Shown here: positions 32,136-40,880 of the stretch, piece after piece
How positions within the stretch are numbered: position 1 is the stretch's first letter
How the letters are laid out: each line of letters starts with the position of its first letter
DNA from: an uncultured Muribaculaceae bacterium
Lineage (GTDB): Bacteria; Bacteroidota; Bacteroidia; Bacteroidales; Muribaculaceae
Assembly: GCA_910586975.1 (NCBI GenBank)
Contig: CAJUKX010000009.1
Location: 26,664 to 90,663 of the forward strand
Length of the DNA stretch: 64,000 nucleotides
Direction of reading: 5' to 3'
The notes under the pieces: model-generated
Told to the model about the DNA's origin: nothing
The model's input: the letters and a program-made list of their open reading frames with translations, nothing else
Database searches by the model: none
Program-made: the position numbers and the translations under genes

Positions 32136-34136
32136 ATGGAATATTACGGTAACATACTTTGCATATCACGCAACGACCTCATTTCCGGCGGCATCATGAC
32201 ATCATCAAATTATGATGCTATGGTATCGAGGAAACGTATGACGGTAGTTCGTCCTGGAAAAGGCCGTGGTAATTATGCGCTGGTTGCCGTTGATAGCTTA
32301 CCACAACGCTACAAAGATAAAGTTGATGAGGTTTATCCCGGGGGGGCGCGTGTGCGACTTGAGGGCTGGATCAAGAGCAACTATGAGGTAGACCAGGCAG
32401 CCGTCGCATTCTTTTCATCCCCAAAGAAGTGTGGGATAACACTTGAATATGATAAGATACGAACCTATATCATAAACGCATCGGTACTGAACACCTGCAT
32501 AAAGCTGTATGAGAGAGCCTCGACCGCACAGAAGCTCTTTGGCGGCAAGTATGACTGGACCATGATGGCCTCAACGATAGAAACCCTGCGCAATCACTTC
32601 GGGCACACGCTACCGGCATCGCCCCTGAGATTCCGCAAGAAGGTGAATGAATACAAGGCCAACGGTTACGCATGCCTGATTAGCGGAAAATTTGGTAATC
32701 AATGCGCCCGATTACTTACCAATAAAGAGCAATCTGTACTATTAGGAATAGCAGTATTAGAAAACAGACCATGGAACAAGAATGTACATGACATGTATGA
32801 AATGTTCATCTGCGGAGAGCTTGATGTATGGGATCCGGAAACAGGAGAATTAATGGATCCGGATCAGTATGCAAGAGAAAAGGATGGAGATTTATGGGTT
32901 CCCAGTGAATCAACAATAACAAACTTTCTAAACAAGCCAACAACCAAGCTTAAGATAGCAAAACTTCTAAAACCGCGCATGAATTTTTATCATGAGGATA
33001 TGCCGCATGTACATCGACACAGCGGAAGCTACTCATTGTCTCAGATAACGATGGATGACGTTGATTTGTCAAGACGAATGAAAAACAATGAAATAGTACA
33101 TGCGTATTATGCTTATGACATGGTAAGTCAATGTGTTCTTGGCGCATCATATTCAAGAAAAAAAGACAAAAATCTTGTGGATGAATGCTTCAGGGATTTA
33201 TTCAGGCTCATCAAGAAGCGCCATTGGGGAATTCCATTGGGAGTAGAGGTAGAGAACCATCTTATGACCGGGTATAGAGAAGGCTTCCTAAAAGAAGGTG
33301 CTGTTTTTACAAAGGTCAGATACTGCGCACCTCAAAACTCTCAAGACAAATATGCAGAATCCCTAAATGGCGCAAAGAAAAGGAGTATAAATCATAAGAA
33401 TCATTCCGGAATAGGCCGTTTTTATGGTAAAGGGAAGTGGAAGGTTTATTATGATAAAGCAAGCGATGAGACTAATCAGTTATGGATTGCAAAAAAATAC
33501 TACACTTTTGAAGAGCTTGTGGCAGATGATAAAGCGGACAACCATGAGTGGAATCACAGCCTGCATCCCAATCAGGACAAATATCCCGGCATGACAAGAT
33601 GGGAGGTTTTAATAGCCAATATCAACCCCAATCTGCGCCCCTATGACGAATCGTACTTAGCACGTTTTCTTGGAGAAGAAGTGTCTACAAGTATAAAGCG
33701 CAATTCGTATGTGAGGGTGTGTCACAGGGATTGGTGGCTAAGTTCTCCGGAGATATTGGAAAAGCTGGAGACTAATAATTATAAAGTAACAGCATATTAT
33801 ATGCCTGATGATTCTACCGGAAGCCCTGAAAATGTATATATTTACCAAGGGGGGAGGTATATTGACACCCTTGAGCCAATAGAGACATTCAACAGAATTG
33901 TTACGGAACAGACGGAAGAAGATCAAGACAAATTTCATCGTCAAATAAAAAAGATAAATGAGTTCAAGAAGTATGTTGAGAACACCAAAGTAACAAGACT
34001 TAGTGTAATGAAGCGCGACAGAGCCGCAGAAACGGTAGAAGCCGAAGAAGTACCCATGCCGGTAGAAGAGCCGCGAGAAACGCAAGATATGGGCTTCGCT
34101 GACGACTACGCCGCACGAGCCTTGGCAGACCTTTAG
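32136..34136 (+). CDS. Mu-type DDE transposase
   Basis: 666-residue transposase (MuA equivalent) that joins phage ends to target DNA. An N-terminal DNA-binding region of about 290 residues (WIKSNY, VNEYKANGYACLISGKFGN) precedes the RNase H-like catalytic domain: acidic residues at 307-308 (ITMDDVD), 371-373 (GVEVENHL) and E408 (KYAESLNGAKK). The EVExHL second block instead of the usual D-H/N-G is normal for the Bacteroidetes branch as I recall it. The C-terminal tail (about 590-666) is charged, as for contact with the ATPase encoded next. Confidence 0.9.
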   Translation: MEYYGNILCISRNDLISGGIMTSSNYDAMVSRKRMTVVRPGKGRGNYALVAVDSLPQRYKDKVDEVYPGGARVRLEGWIKSNYEVDQAAVAFFSSPKKCGITLEYDKIRTYIINASVLNTCIKLYERASTAQKLFGGKYDWTMMASTIETLRNHFGHTLPASPLRFRKKVNEYKANGYACLISGKFGNQCARLLTNKEQSVLLGIAVLENRPWNKNVHDMYEMFICGELDVWDPETGELMDPDQYAREKDGDLWVPSESTITNFLNKPTTKLKIAKLLKPRMNFYHEDMPHVHRHSGSYSLSQITMDDVDLSRRMKNNEIVHAYYAYDMVSQCVLGASYSRKKDKNLVDECFRDLFRLIKKRHWGIPLGVEVENHLMTGYREGFLKEGAVFTKVRYCAPQNSQDKYAESLNGAKKRSINHKNHSGIGRFYGKGKWKVYYDKASDETNQLWIAKKYYTFEELVADDKADNHEWNHSLHPNQDKYPGMTRWEVLIANINPNLRPYDESYLARFLGEEVSTSIKRNSYVRVCHRDWWLSSPEILEKLETNNYKVTAYYMPDDSTGSPENVYIYQGGRYIDTLEPIETFNRIVTEQTEEDQDKFHRQIKKINEFKKYVENTKVTRLSVMKRDRAAETVEAEEVPMPVEEPRETQDMGFADDYAARALADL

Positions 34137-34161
34137 AACAAACTTATAACACTGTTAGAAT

Positions 34162-35034
34162 ATGATTACAACAGAAATCAAAAACAAAATACTGGCCGCG
34201 ATAAAGGCGAACCGCGCCAACTATCCGAGCGATGCGAAACATGCAGCCTACCTTGGTATCACCACCTCGGTATACAGCTCGGTAAAGAACGGCCAGACCG
34301 AGCGCGTGCTGAGCGATGCCAACTGGATAAGCATAGCGAGAAAACTTGGTGTGACCCTGCGCAATGAGATAGAATGGAAAGCAGCCAAGACACCGACCTT
34401 CCAATTTATCACGGCACAGTTGGAAGCCTGCCAAGGCAGCGGAATCAGCGCAATAATGTGCGATCTGCCCAATATAGGTAAGACTTTCACGGCCCGGCAC
34501 TATGTAAAGACGCACCCTAACGCCGTGTATATAGACTGCTCGCAGGTGAAGACCAAGCTGAAGCTCGTGCGCAAGATTGCGGCAGAGTTTGGTGTAAACG
34601 CCAAGGGGCGCTACTCGGATGTATATGACGACCTCGTGTACTATCTACGCTCACTTGACAGCCCGCTGATCATACTTGATGAAGCCGGGGACCTGCAATA
34701 TGAAGCATTCCTGGAACTGAAGGCACTGTGGAATGCCACCGAGCGCTGCTGCGCATGGTACATGATGGGCGCGGATGGCCTAAAGGAGAAAATCAACCGC
34801 TCCATAGAATGCAAGAAGGTAGGCTACACCGAGATGCTGAGCCGCTATGGCGACCGCTACAGCAAGGTAACGCCGGACGATGGCAAGGAGCGCACCAAGT
34901 TCCTGATAGAGCAGGCCCGAATTGTGGCTAAAATCAATGCTCCGGAAGGAACGGACGCCGGGGAGATAGCCCGGAAGAGTGGCGGAGGACTCCGCCGAGT
35001 ATATACAGAAATCGAAAAACTGAAAAGACAATGA
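34162..35034 (+). CDS. MuB-like AAA ATPase (transposition target selector)
   Basis: 290 residues. An N-terminal helix-turn-helix (about 25-65: AAYLGITTSVYSSVKNG) is followed by an AAA ATPase domain with the Walker A region DLPNIGKTFTA (100-110), where the first glycine of the usual motif is missing, and Walker B PLIILDEAGD (D173, E174). MuB binds DNA with ATP and presents target DNA to the transposase. It follows the transposase by 25 bases and overlaps the next gene by 4. Confidence 0.87.
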   Translation: MITTEIKNKILAAIKANRANYPSDAKHAAYLGITTSVYSSVKNGQTERVLSDANWISIARKLGVTLRNEIEWKAAKTPTFQFITAQLEACQGSGISAIMCDLPNIGKTFTARHYVKTHPNAVYIDCSQVKTKLKLVRKIAAEFGVNAKGRYSDVYDDLVYYLRSLDSPLIILDEAGDLQYEAFLELKALWNATERCCAWYMMGADGLKEKINRSIECKKVGYTEMLSRYGDRYSKVTPDDGKERTKFLIEQARIVAKINAPEGTDAGEIARKSGGGLRRVYTEIEKLKRQ

Positions 35035-35294
35035 TCATGATAAGCATACTTGAGAAACAATATATGGAAACGGTGATCAGAATGGGTCGCCGACTCCAAA
35101 GTGGAGAAATTGATTGGGAGCAGCGCAGATATGAGATAGCCAAAGATGCCATGACTGCGATTCTCAGCAACCCCGAGATAGTGAATGAAGTGACAGAAGA
35201 AGGCGAGCCTGTGTGGGGCGCACCTGTGGCAATAGCCAAGACATCTGTAGAGCTTGCAAAATTATTGGTAAGGGAACTCCAAAAGCAGAAGTAA
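35031..35294 (+). CDS. Small phage protein of unknown function
   Basis: 87 residues, helical (YMETVIRMGRRLQSGEIDWEQRRYEIAKDAM). It overlaps the MuB-like gene by ATGA and is followed two bases later by a RecA-like ATPase gene, so it is cotranscribed with the transposition genes. No family recognised. Confidence 0.65.
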   Translation: MIMISILEKQYMETVIRMGRRLQSGEIDWEQRRYEIAKDAMTAILSNPEIVNEVTEEGEPVWGAPVAIAKTSVELAKLLVRELQKQK

Positions 35295-35296
35295 GG

Positions 35297-35956
35297 ATGG
35301 CCAAGCGAGCATACAGTCCGAAAGAGGTTATATCCAAGACCTACAAGACGCTGCCATGGGGAGAAAAGTGGAGCGGACCATTTGGCTTCGTTCCCACCAA
35401 CGAGATATGGTTTATAAGCGGTGCGTCAGCATCCGGCAAGAGTAGTTTTGTGATGCAGCTTGCCAAGGAACTCGCAAACTATGGGTTGGTACTGTACGGC
35501 TCGTATGAAGAAGGAATAAGCCAATCGTTCAAGGATCGGATAAATCTCTTCAAGATGAAAGAAGTGCAAGGCCGGTTCAGGGTGGTAACAGACGATACTT
35601 ATAACGAGCTGATAGAGCGGCTTGCCAAACCGAAAAGTCCTCGTTTTGTGATTGTAGACAGTTTTCAGGTAGCCGGCTGGACCTACGAGCAAGCCAAAAG
35701 CCTGATTGCCCGTTTCCCGAGTAAAAGCTTTATCTTCATCTCCCAGGAATATAAAGGCCAGCCAATGGGCAAGGCCGCAGTAAGGCTGAGATATATAGCC
35801 GGGATGAAAGTGAGGGTTGTAGGCTATAAGGCATTCTGCCAAGGACGCTTCACCGGGGACCCCGGAAGTTATTACACCGTGTGGGAAGAAGGAATTATAA
35901 GGACCTCAAATAATGTTGCAGGACATGAACCGGAAAAGAGAAACGATGACGGATGA
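35297..35956 (+). CDS. RecA-like P-loop ATPase
   Basis: 219 residues. Walker A is GASASGKS (42-49) and Walker B FVIVDSF, followed by KSFIFISQEYKG, the layout of RecA/DnaB-core and RadA-like ATPases. I start at the ATG at 35297, which abuts the previous stop. It probably assists phage DNA transactions in the early phase; a role in replication or recombination is inferred only from the fold and neighbours. Confidence 0.75.
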   Translation: MAKRAYSPKEVISKTYKTLPWGEKWSGPFGFVPTNEIWFISGASASGKSSFVMQLAKELANYGLVLYGSYEEGISQSFKDRINLFKMKEVQGRFRVVTDDTYNELIERLAKPKSPRFVIVDSFQVAGWTYEQAKSLIARFPSKSFIFISQEYKGQPMGKAAVRLRYIAGMKVRVVGYKAFCQGRFTGDPGSYYTVWEEGIIRTSNNVAGHEPEKRNDDG

Positions 35957-36185
35957 AGAGGCTGTAAGGATGGCCGAGGCAATCAGGGAAGTTGCAATCG
36001 CTTTTGGGGTTTGTGTTAAGGAAGTAGAAAGACTCATCACTCAGATTGGAAATTGTTCCAAGCCGGTGGAGAAAATAAAAGAATTTGCCAAGGCTCAGAA
36101 TAGGTTATTGAGAGAACTAAATCCCAAGCGGAGCTATGAATCACCATACGCAAAGTTTGATAAATATCATAAAAAGAAGAAATAA
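35946..36185 (+). CDS. Small basic phage protein
   Basis: 79 residues from the ATG at 35946 (MTDEEAVRMAEAI), overlapping the ATPase gene by 11 bases; ATGs at 35913 and 35925 are also in frame. The C-terminus is strongly basic (FDKYHKKKK). No family recognised. Its stop is immediately followed by the GemA-like gene. Confidence 0.6.
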   Translation: MTDEEAVRMAEAIREVAIAFGVCVKEVERLITQIGNCSKPVEKIKEFAKAQNRLLRELNPKRSYESPYAKFDKYHKKKK

Positions 36186-36659
36186 ATGACACAGCAGGTA
36201 ACAAACTTCGGGCGGTTTTTCTCCGCCTTCCACAAGCTCACGATCCACGGGGAGCCGGACGAGGCAAGGCGTCAGTTTGTGTTACAGTACACAGCCGGAC
36301 GCACCGACTCACTCAAGGAGATGAGCGTAAAGGAATACACCGCACTCTGCATGGCGGTCGAAGCCATGAACGGCAGCCGTGATGAACTGAAAGCCCGGCG
36401 CAGCATAGTACTGAAGCTGATGCAGGAACTCGGAGTTGACACCACCGATTGGGCGCAGATAAATGACTTCTGCCGACATCCAAGGATAAGCGGGAAAGCC
36501 TTCGGCCGGCTGAGTATCGAGGAACTCATGTCATTGGCGACCAAGCTACGCTCCATCAAGCGCAAAGGCTGGCAACGCAGGCAGCAGCCACAGCAGCAAG
36601 AACCTCGACAACGCATAACCTATCTGATAAACCTTGCCGGCAGTGAAGAAGCAAATTAA
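36186..36659 (+). CDS. Mu gp16/GemA-like protein
   Basis: 157 residues. The middle (WAQINDFCRHPRISGKAFGRLSIEELMSLATKLRSIKRKGW) carries the hallmark of the DUF1018/GemA family, where the I-x-GK-x-FG-x-L segment is conserved. In Mu, GemA affects host gene expression and DNA supercoiling. The C-terminal part is glutamine and arginine rich. Part of the early operon. Confidence 0.8.
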   Translation: MTQQVTNFGRFFSAFHKLTIHGEPDEARRQFVLQYTAGRTDSLKEMSVKEYTALCMAVEAMNGSRDELKARRSIVLKLMQELGVDTTDWAQINDFCRHPRISGKAFGRLSIEELMSLATKLRSIKRKGWQRRQQPQQQEPRQRITYLINLAGSEEAN

Positions 36660-36669
36660 AGACAATAAT

Positions 36670-36831
36670 ATGACAGCAGCAATAACAGATATAAAGCAGA
36701 CAATAAAGGAGCGCACCGTGGAACTCAGCATGGAGGAATATGTGGAACTGCTGCGCGACCTGGCAATGTGGGCCGAGGACGAAGCCAACATAATCGAATA
36801 TCAACCTGAATTTAATACAGAGGAGGAATGA
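36670..36831 (+). CDS. Small acidic phage protein
   Basis: 53 residues from the ATG at 36670 (MTAAITDIKQTIKERTVELS). One amphipathic helix with an acidic C-terminus (EYQPEFNTEEE). It overlaps the next gene by 4 bases (ATGA), which supports translation. No family recognised. Confidence 0.5.
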   Translation: MTAAITDIKQTIKERTVELSMEEYVELLRDLAMWAEDEANIIEYQPEFNTEEE

Positions 36832-37634
36832 AACATATAAAACTGAAACCGATAACCGAACGTATAGCAGTCCACACTCCAACCGAGGAGGAAGCCAAGG
36901 AACTGCTTTCCATGTTGCATGCGAATGGGTATAAGTGGTACTGCGGGGATTCGCTCATTAAGCAAAACTATTGGTATGAGCATAAGCATGAATCTGCGTA
37001 TAGCATAAAATCAAACAAGAGTATAGGTTTTAGCTCTTGCAGTGGTTATAAGGGGATGGGTGTTAAAATCTTATCTCTTGCCGAGTTCGTGGTCGAGTAT
37101 GTCGACATCAAATCTATCTGTGACGAAATCTTCGTTGCTTTTACGAAGTTACAGAATGACATGAGATATGTTTGGAAGCCCCAACCAACCGAGGACATGG
37201 AGACATCGGGAGAAACAGGGAAAAATTCAAAAAAATCCCAATTGAATCTCTGCGAGCTACTGAAAGGGCATGAGGGAGAGAAGTTCTATTCCTCCTTATA
37301 TGACAATATGGTAGACATTCGTTTGTACAGGGATGTCATTGACATAACCTTTGGAGAATATAATACCTCCATCTTTTCAAATGGAGCTTATTACAAACGT
37401 GGAGTTTGTACATTGTTCCCCTCTCGCGCCCTTTATGAGCAACACCCTCTCGATGCGACCAAAGCGTGGTCTGTATGGGAAGAGGAGCAGAAACGAATAC
37501 TGATGTCAGTCACTCTCGGAGCGATGGGTGATGGCAAAACCATGCACAGAATTTACCAATTCCGCACCCCCGCCGACCGCGACAAGTGCATCTCCAAAAT
37601 CAAAGCAATCCTCGAAAAATACAGCAAGAAATAG
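36828..37634 (+). CDS. Phage protein of unknown function
   Basis: 268 residues. The first 95 residues (HTPTEEEAKELLSMLHANGYKWYCGDSL... GVKILSLAEFV) resemble small phage proteins that compare a displayed value with a rank of cells, but I cannot name a family. The second half has aromatic strands. AT content is a little higher than in its neighbours in the central part. It is in the early operon. Confidence 0.6.
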   Translation: MKHIKLKPITERIAVHTPTEEEAKELLSMLHANGYKWYCGDSLIKQNYWYEHKHESAYSIKSNKSIGFSSCSGYKGMGVKILSLAEFVVEYVDIKSICDEIFVAFTKLQNDMRYVWKPQPTEDMETSGETGKNSKKSQLNLCELLKGHEGEKFYSSLYDNMVDIRLYRDVIDITFGEYNTSIFSNGAYYKRGVCTLFPSRALYEQHPLDATKAWSVWEEEQKRILMSVTLGAMGDGKTMHRIYQFRTPADRDKCISKIKAILEKYSKK

Positions 37635-37666
37635 CCTTGGGCGGCTTTATAAAACCCGAAACAAAA

Positions 37667-38368
37667 ATGAAGAAGTACATCGGTACAAAGGTAGTAACCG
37701 CTACACCTGCGATTCGCAAAGGCGGCAAAGTGTATCTCCCGACAGACGAGATACCCAAATCAATGGAGCCGGTTGAGGAAGGCTACAAAGTGATATATGA
37801 GGACGGCTATGAGAGCTGGAGTCCCAAAGACGTGTTTGAGAAAGCCTACAGAATTGCTGAAACTCCACTTGACTGTGTGATGGTTGAATACTATGACCTT
37901 GACGACAAATGCTGCAATATGTCAAATTTCATCAAGAGCGACGAGTTTAAAAAGCTTGATTCAACAACTCAGGCAATGCTTGTCGCTCAGATGGAGGCCA
38001 TGACCGACTATATCCAGGCTCTTGCACTTCGATTCACTCGCATGGAATCCGGAGACGGTGGTTATAACTCGTTTGGCTTCGGTGTCGCAATCACACTCTT
38101 GAAGAAAGGCTTCTCAGTCCGTCGCGAGGGTTGGAACGGCAAAGGACTGATGGTGTTCAAGCAAGTGCCGGCTCACATCGACGGCACAATCATACCCAAG
38201 ATGCAGTCGCTTCCTCAGTCTGCCATAGAGCAAGTGATGAAGCACACCGGATTCATCGACTATACCTCACAGTGCCTAATCTACAACTCACAAACAGGAC
38301 GAGCCGACTCATGGGTGCCGTCAATCTCAGACGTATTCGCAAATGACTGGGAACTCGTAACTGAATAA
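37667..38368 (+). CDS. Tad2-like (DUF2829) protein with N-terminal extension
   Basis: 233 residues. The C-terminal part (about 136-233) fits the DUF2829 family, now known as Thoeris anti-defence Tad2: FGVAITLLKKGFSVRREGWNGKGLMVF, then SWVPSISDVFANDWELV at the end. Tad2 proteins bind and sequester the cyclic ADP-ribose-type signal made by the Thoeris ThsB sensor. The N-terminal 62 residues (up to GYESWSPKDVFEKAYR) form a separate domain seen in Bacteroidetes phages, joined by a helical linker (90-125). I start at the ATG at 37667. Anti-defence activity is inferred from family only. Confidence 0.82.
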   Translation: MKKYIGTKVVTATPAIRKGGKVYLPTDEIPKSMEPVEEGYKVIYEDGYESWSPKDVFEKAYRIAETPLDCVMVEYYDLDDKCCNMSNFIKSDEFKKLDSTTQAMLVAQMEAMTDYIQALALRFTRMESGDGGYNSFGFGVAITLLKKGFSVRREGWNGKGLMVFKQVPAHIDGTIIPKMQSLPQSAIEQVMKHTGFIDYTSQCLIYNSQTGRADSWVPSISDVFANDWELVTE

Positions 38369-38385
38369 ATTGTAAACTCATACCG

Positions 38386-38580
38386 ATGAAAATAACGGCC
38401 AGATTTATAGAAAGCAAACCAAGATACCTGTACTGGCTTTACAGCCTTGTGTTCGGTATATGTCTGCTTATAGTCACACCTCTTGTAGCGATGGCGCTGA
38501 TAAGCGAGATTTGTGTATGGGCAGGCAATGCAATAGTCAAGTTTGCGAGTGACAAGCTTGATATAGACTTCACAATATGA
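38386..38580 (+). CDS. Small membrane protein
   Basis: 64 residues with one long hydrophobic stretch of about 30 residues (YLYWLYSLVFGICLLIVTPL and on), enough for one or two membrane helices. It starts 17 bases after the Tad2-like gene. No family recognised; a membrane exclusion or accessory role is possible. Confidence 0.55.
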   Translation: MKITARFIESKPRYLYWLYSLVFGICLLIVTPLVAMALISEICVWAGNAIVKFASDKLDIDFTI

Positions 38581-38612
38581 CACCCCAATAATCAACCACC
38601 AAATAATACAAT

Positions 38613-39289
38613 ATGGAACAAGTACAGATGACCGCAGAAGAGCGGAAGCGTTACGAGGCATGGAAAGCCGAGGACGAAAAGAAACAGGCAGCCGAGCAGC
38701 GCAAACGTCAGCGCGAGGAATACGCTGCAATGGTAGATGACGAGATTAGCTGAAGGAATTGAGTGCCTCTATCAAGGCTGTGAAGGATACTATATTCGGC
38801 AACTTCGATGCCATACTCAAGATGAAGTCAGAGATCCTGGGCCTCACCAAGGATGATCAGCGCAGCCACACCTTCACGAACAGCGACAGCACCCAGCGCA
38901 TAACCCTTGGAGTCAACTGCATCGACGGCTACCGGGATACAGTTGAAGACGGCATAGCCATGGTAAAGCAATACATAGAGAGCCTTGCCCGTGACGAAAC
39001 CACAAAGTCGCTTGTGAACGCCGTACTCCGACTGCTCAGTCGAGACGGCCAGGGCAACATAAAGGCCAGCAAGGTACTCCAACTGCGCAAAATGGCCGAG
39101 GACAGCGGCAATGACCGCTTTATCGAGGGCGTGCGCATCATCGAGGAAAGCTATCAGCCCACAGTGACCAAACGCTACATAAGGGCGGAATACAAGGACA
39201 GCAAGGGCGCTTGGCACTATGTTCCGCTGGATATGACAGCAGTAGATCAATTGACTCCTGAGACCGAGAACACTAATCAGATGGAATAA
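38613..39289 (+). pseudogene. DUF3164 family gene, split by a frame change
   Basis: The first frame (38613-38753, 46 residues, MEQVQMTAEERKRYEAW...) ends at a TGA just after EYAAMVDDEIS. A second frame (open from 38750, product LKELSASIKAVKDTIFGNF to 39289) carries the rest, including DDQRSHTFTNSDSTQRITLG and KASKVLQLRKMAEDSGNDRF. Intact DUF3164 proteins, as I recall them, read straight through this point with about six more residues, so a short deletion with a shift to another frame is the simplest reading. No slippery heptamer is visible. Translation of the second part could restart at TTG 38759 or ATG 38822. DUF3164 proteins are common early proteins of Mu-like phages. Confidence 0.75.
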
Positions 39290-39291
39290 CG

Positions 39292-39525
39292 ATGGAAAAA
39301 CCGCGCGGCATGTCATACAGGAAGCGCGTCGCAGATATAAACCGGATATATGACCGGCACGCCCGGAGCGGCTTGTCAAACCGCGAGATATGGCGCAGGT
39401 ACATATATCCGGTATATGGAATAAGCGAGCGCACTTTTTACAACATAATGAACGCCACGGCAGGGCTTGAAAGCCCGGTCGTGGCGTCCGACATGCCAAG
39501 CCTGTTTGATTCCATCGAGGACTGA
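39292..39525 (+). CDS. Small helix-turn-helix protein, Mor/C-like candidate
   Basis: 77 residues. The core DINRIYDRHARSGLSNREIW and the following GISERTFYNIMN form a helix-turn-helix of the kind seen in the C-terminal half of Mor and C, the middle and late activators of Mu. It is in the early operon directly after the DUF3164 gene. A candidate for the activator of the divergent late promoter at 48099-48209; this is inference. A related protein is encoded at 42448-42681. Confidence 0.65.
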   Translation: MEKPRGMSYRKRVADINRIYDRHARSGLSNREIWRRYIYPVYGISERTFYNIMNATAGLESPVVASDMPSLFDSIED

Positions 39526-39544
39526 CCGGTTAAATCATACGCTA

Positions 39545-40111
39545 ATGGGCAATAATATAGACAAACAGGTGAAGCAAGTGCTCAGGCTGATCCTTAAAGA
39601 CATCAAGGTAGAACTTGGGGATGAGTTTGATCAGAATTTTGAGCGTCAGGCATTCTTCTCACAGGCCTGGGAGCGGCGAAGGAGTCCCACGCGCCCGGGC
39701 GGACATATCCTGGTGGACAGCGGCAGCCTTCGCCGGAGCATCAAAAGCAAAACCACAGACAACAGCATAACATTCTACTCAGAGCTGCCATACGCAGCGA
39801 TACATAACGAGGGGGGCGAGATAGTTGTGACCAAACGGATGAAGCGTTATTTCTGGTACAAATACTATTCAGCCACCGGGTCGTTCGGCCGCAAGAAAGA
39901 CGGCTCGTTGCGCAACACCAAGCGGAACCGGCAGCTGCGTGATGAAGCAGACTTCTGGAAAATAATGGCTCTGATGAAGGAGGGTTCCAAGATCAGTATA
40001 CCCAAACGCCAGTTCCTGGGCAAGTCGCCTGAAGTAGAGGCAGCAGTGCGTGAAATCATCGAGGAAAACCTTAACGAATATATCAACGACATAGACTTTA
40101 ACATCCAGTGA
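39545..40111 (+). CDS. Phage virion morphogenesis/tail completion protein
   Basis: 188 residues from the ATG at 39545. It fits the Mu gpG/virion morphogenesis family: SQAWERRRSPTRPGGHILVDSGSLRRSI, YAAIHNEGGEI and a C-terminal IPKRQFLGKSPEVEAAVREI block. These proteins join head and tail. It is curious that this structural gene is at the end of the early-direction operon and not with the other head-tail genes. Confidence 0.8.
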   Translation: MGNNIDKQVKQVLRLILKDIKVELGDEFDQNFERQAFFSQAWERRRSPTRPGGHILVDSGSLRRSIKSKTTDNSITFYSELPYAAIHNEGGEIVVTKRMKRYFWYKYYSATGSFGRKKDGSLRNTKRNRQLRDEADFWKIMALMKEGSKISIPKRQFLGKSPEVEAAVREIIEENLNEYINDIDFNIQ

Positions 40112-40305
40112 AAAGAGTACTGCCATTACTTAGCCTGTTGATATTTACAGGATGCGAAACAACGAGTAGACATGAATACCATTCAAAATATGAAGGGCAT
40201 GATATGATTGTACTGCAGAATTGGCAAAGGACCACCACAAGAGTGCTTCACGATCCGGAGTGTACGAAATGCAAAGAGAGCAAAAGCAAAACAAAAAAAC
40301 ATTAA
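40108..40305 (+). CDS. Small phage lipoprotein
   Basis: 65 residues with a GTG start that overlaps the previous stop by 4 bases. The signal ends LIFTGC (C16), and the mature part is about 50 residues, basic, with a CxxC pair near the end (CTKCKESKSKTKKH). Phage lipoproteins of this size are often made in the lysogen for exclusion or at lysis; no family is recognised. Confidence 0.6.
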   Translation: MKRVLPLLSLLIFTGCETTSRHEYHSKYEGHDMIVLQNWQRTTTRVLHDPECTKCKESKSKTKKH

Positions 40306-40310
40306 AGATA

Positions 40311-40796
40311 ATGGAACTAAGAGAAGAATTATATCGCAAGATCAAGGCACAGCTTGAGCTTATAGGCATAAACGGCGCCGATGAACTGTTTATCTTCGAC
40401 AACAAGACAGATGCCGAGGTAATTAACCGGGCAATAGAACATGTGGATCTGTGGAACCACAATGTTGAATTCATCGAGCAGGAAACGGCATGGGAGCGCC
40501 CGGCGGTGTTCATTGAATTCCAGCCTATAAAATGGAATGTAATTGTTACGGGGGTTGAATACCGTGCCGACATATATGTCAACCTGCATGTGGTGACAGA
40601 CTGGAAAGGAGGTGACGGCATAGGAGAATTCAGACTATTGGAAAAGATTCATGAAGTGCTTGCCGGACTTAGCGGAAATACATTTATGGATTTTGACATC
40701 GACACCTCAAGCACCAACCACAATCATGAGGAAATAGTAGAGAATATCGAGACATTTCATTGTATAGGGTTCAGACATCTGAATCCGGCCCGATAA
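40311..40796 (+). CDS. Phage head-tail protein of unknown function
   Basis: 161 residues from the ATG at 40311 (MELREELYRKIK). The strand-rich middle (AVFIEFQPIKWNVIVTG, DIYVNLHVVTDWKGG) and C-terminal HCIGFRHLNPAR look like the small tail terminator-like proteins of siphophages, which usually follow the morphogenesis protein. The family call is tentative. Last gene before the strong terminator. Confidence 0.6.
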   Translation: MELREELYRKIKAQLELIGINGADELFIFDNKTDAEVINRAIEHVDLWNHNVEFIEQETAWERPAVFIEFQPIKWNVIVTGVEYRADIYVNLHVVTDWKGGDGIGEFRLLEKIHEVLAGLSGNTFMDFDIDTSSTNHNHEEIVENIETFHCIGFRHLNPAR

Positions 40797-40801
40797 AAGC
40801 G

Positions 40802-40866
40802 CTGTGTCGCATCAAAAGCAGAGAGCCGTTACCGAGTAAAGGTAGCGGCTCTCTTTCGTGACACAG
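40802..40866 (+). terminator. Strong hairpin between converging operons
   Basis: Inner stem of 13 pairs (40821-40833 with 40841-40853, one G-T) with a 7-base loop, then TTTC; an outer stem CTGTGTC/GACACAG (40802-40808 with 40860-40866) encloses it. It separates the rightward early operon from the leftward methylase gene, whose stop is 15 bases beyond, and probably works both ways. Confidence 0.8.
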
Positions 40867-40880
40867 GCGCCGTGTGTGCC

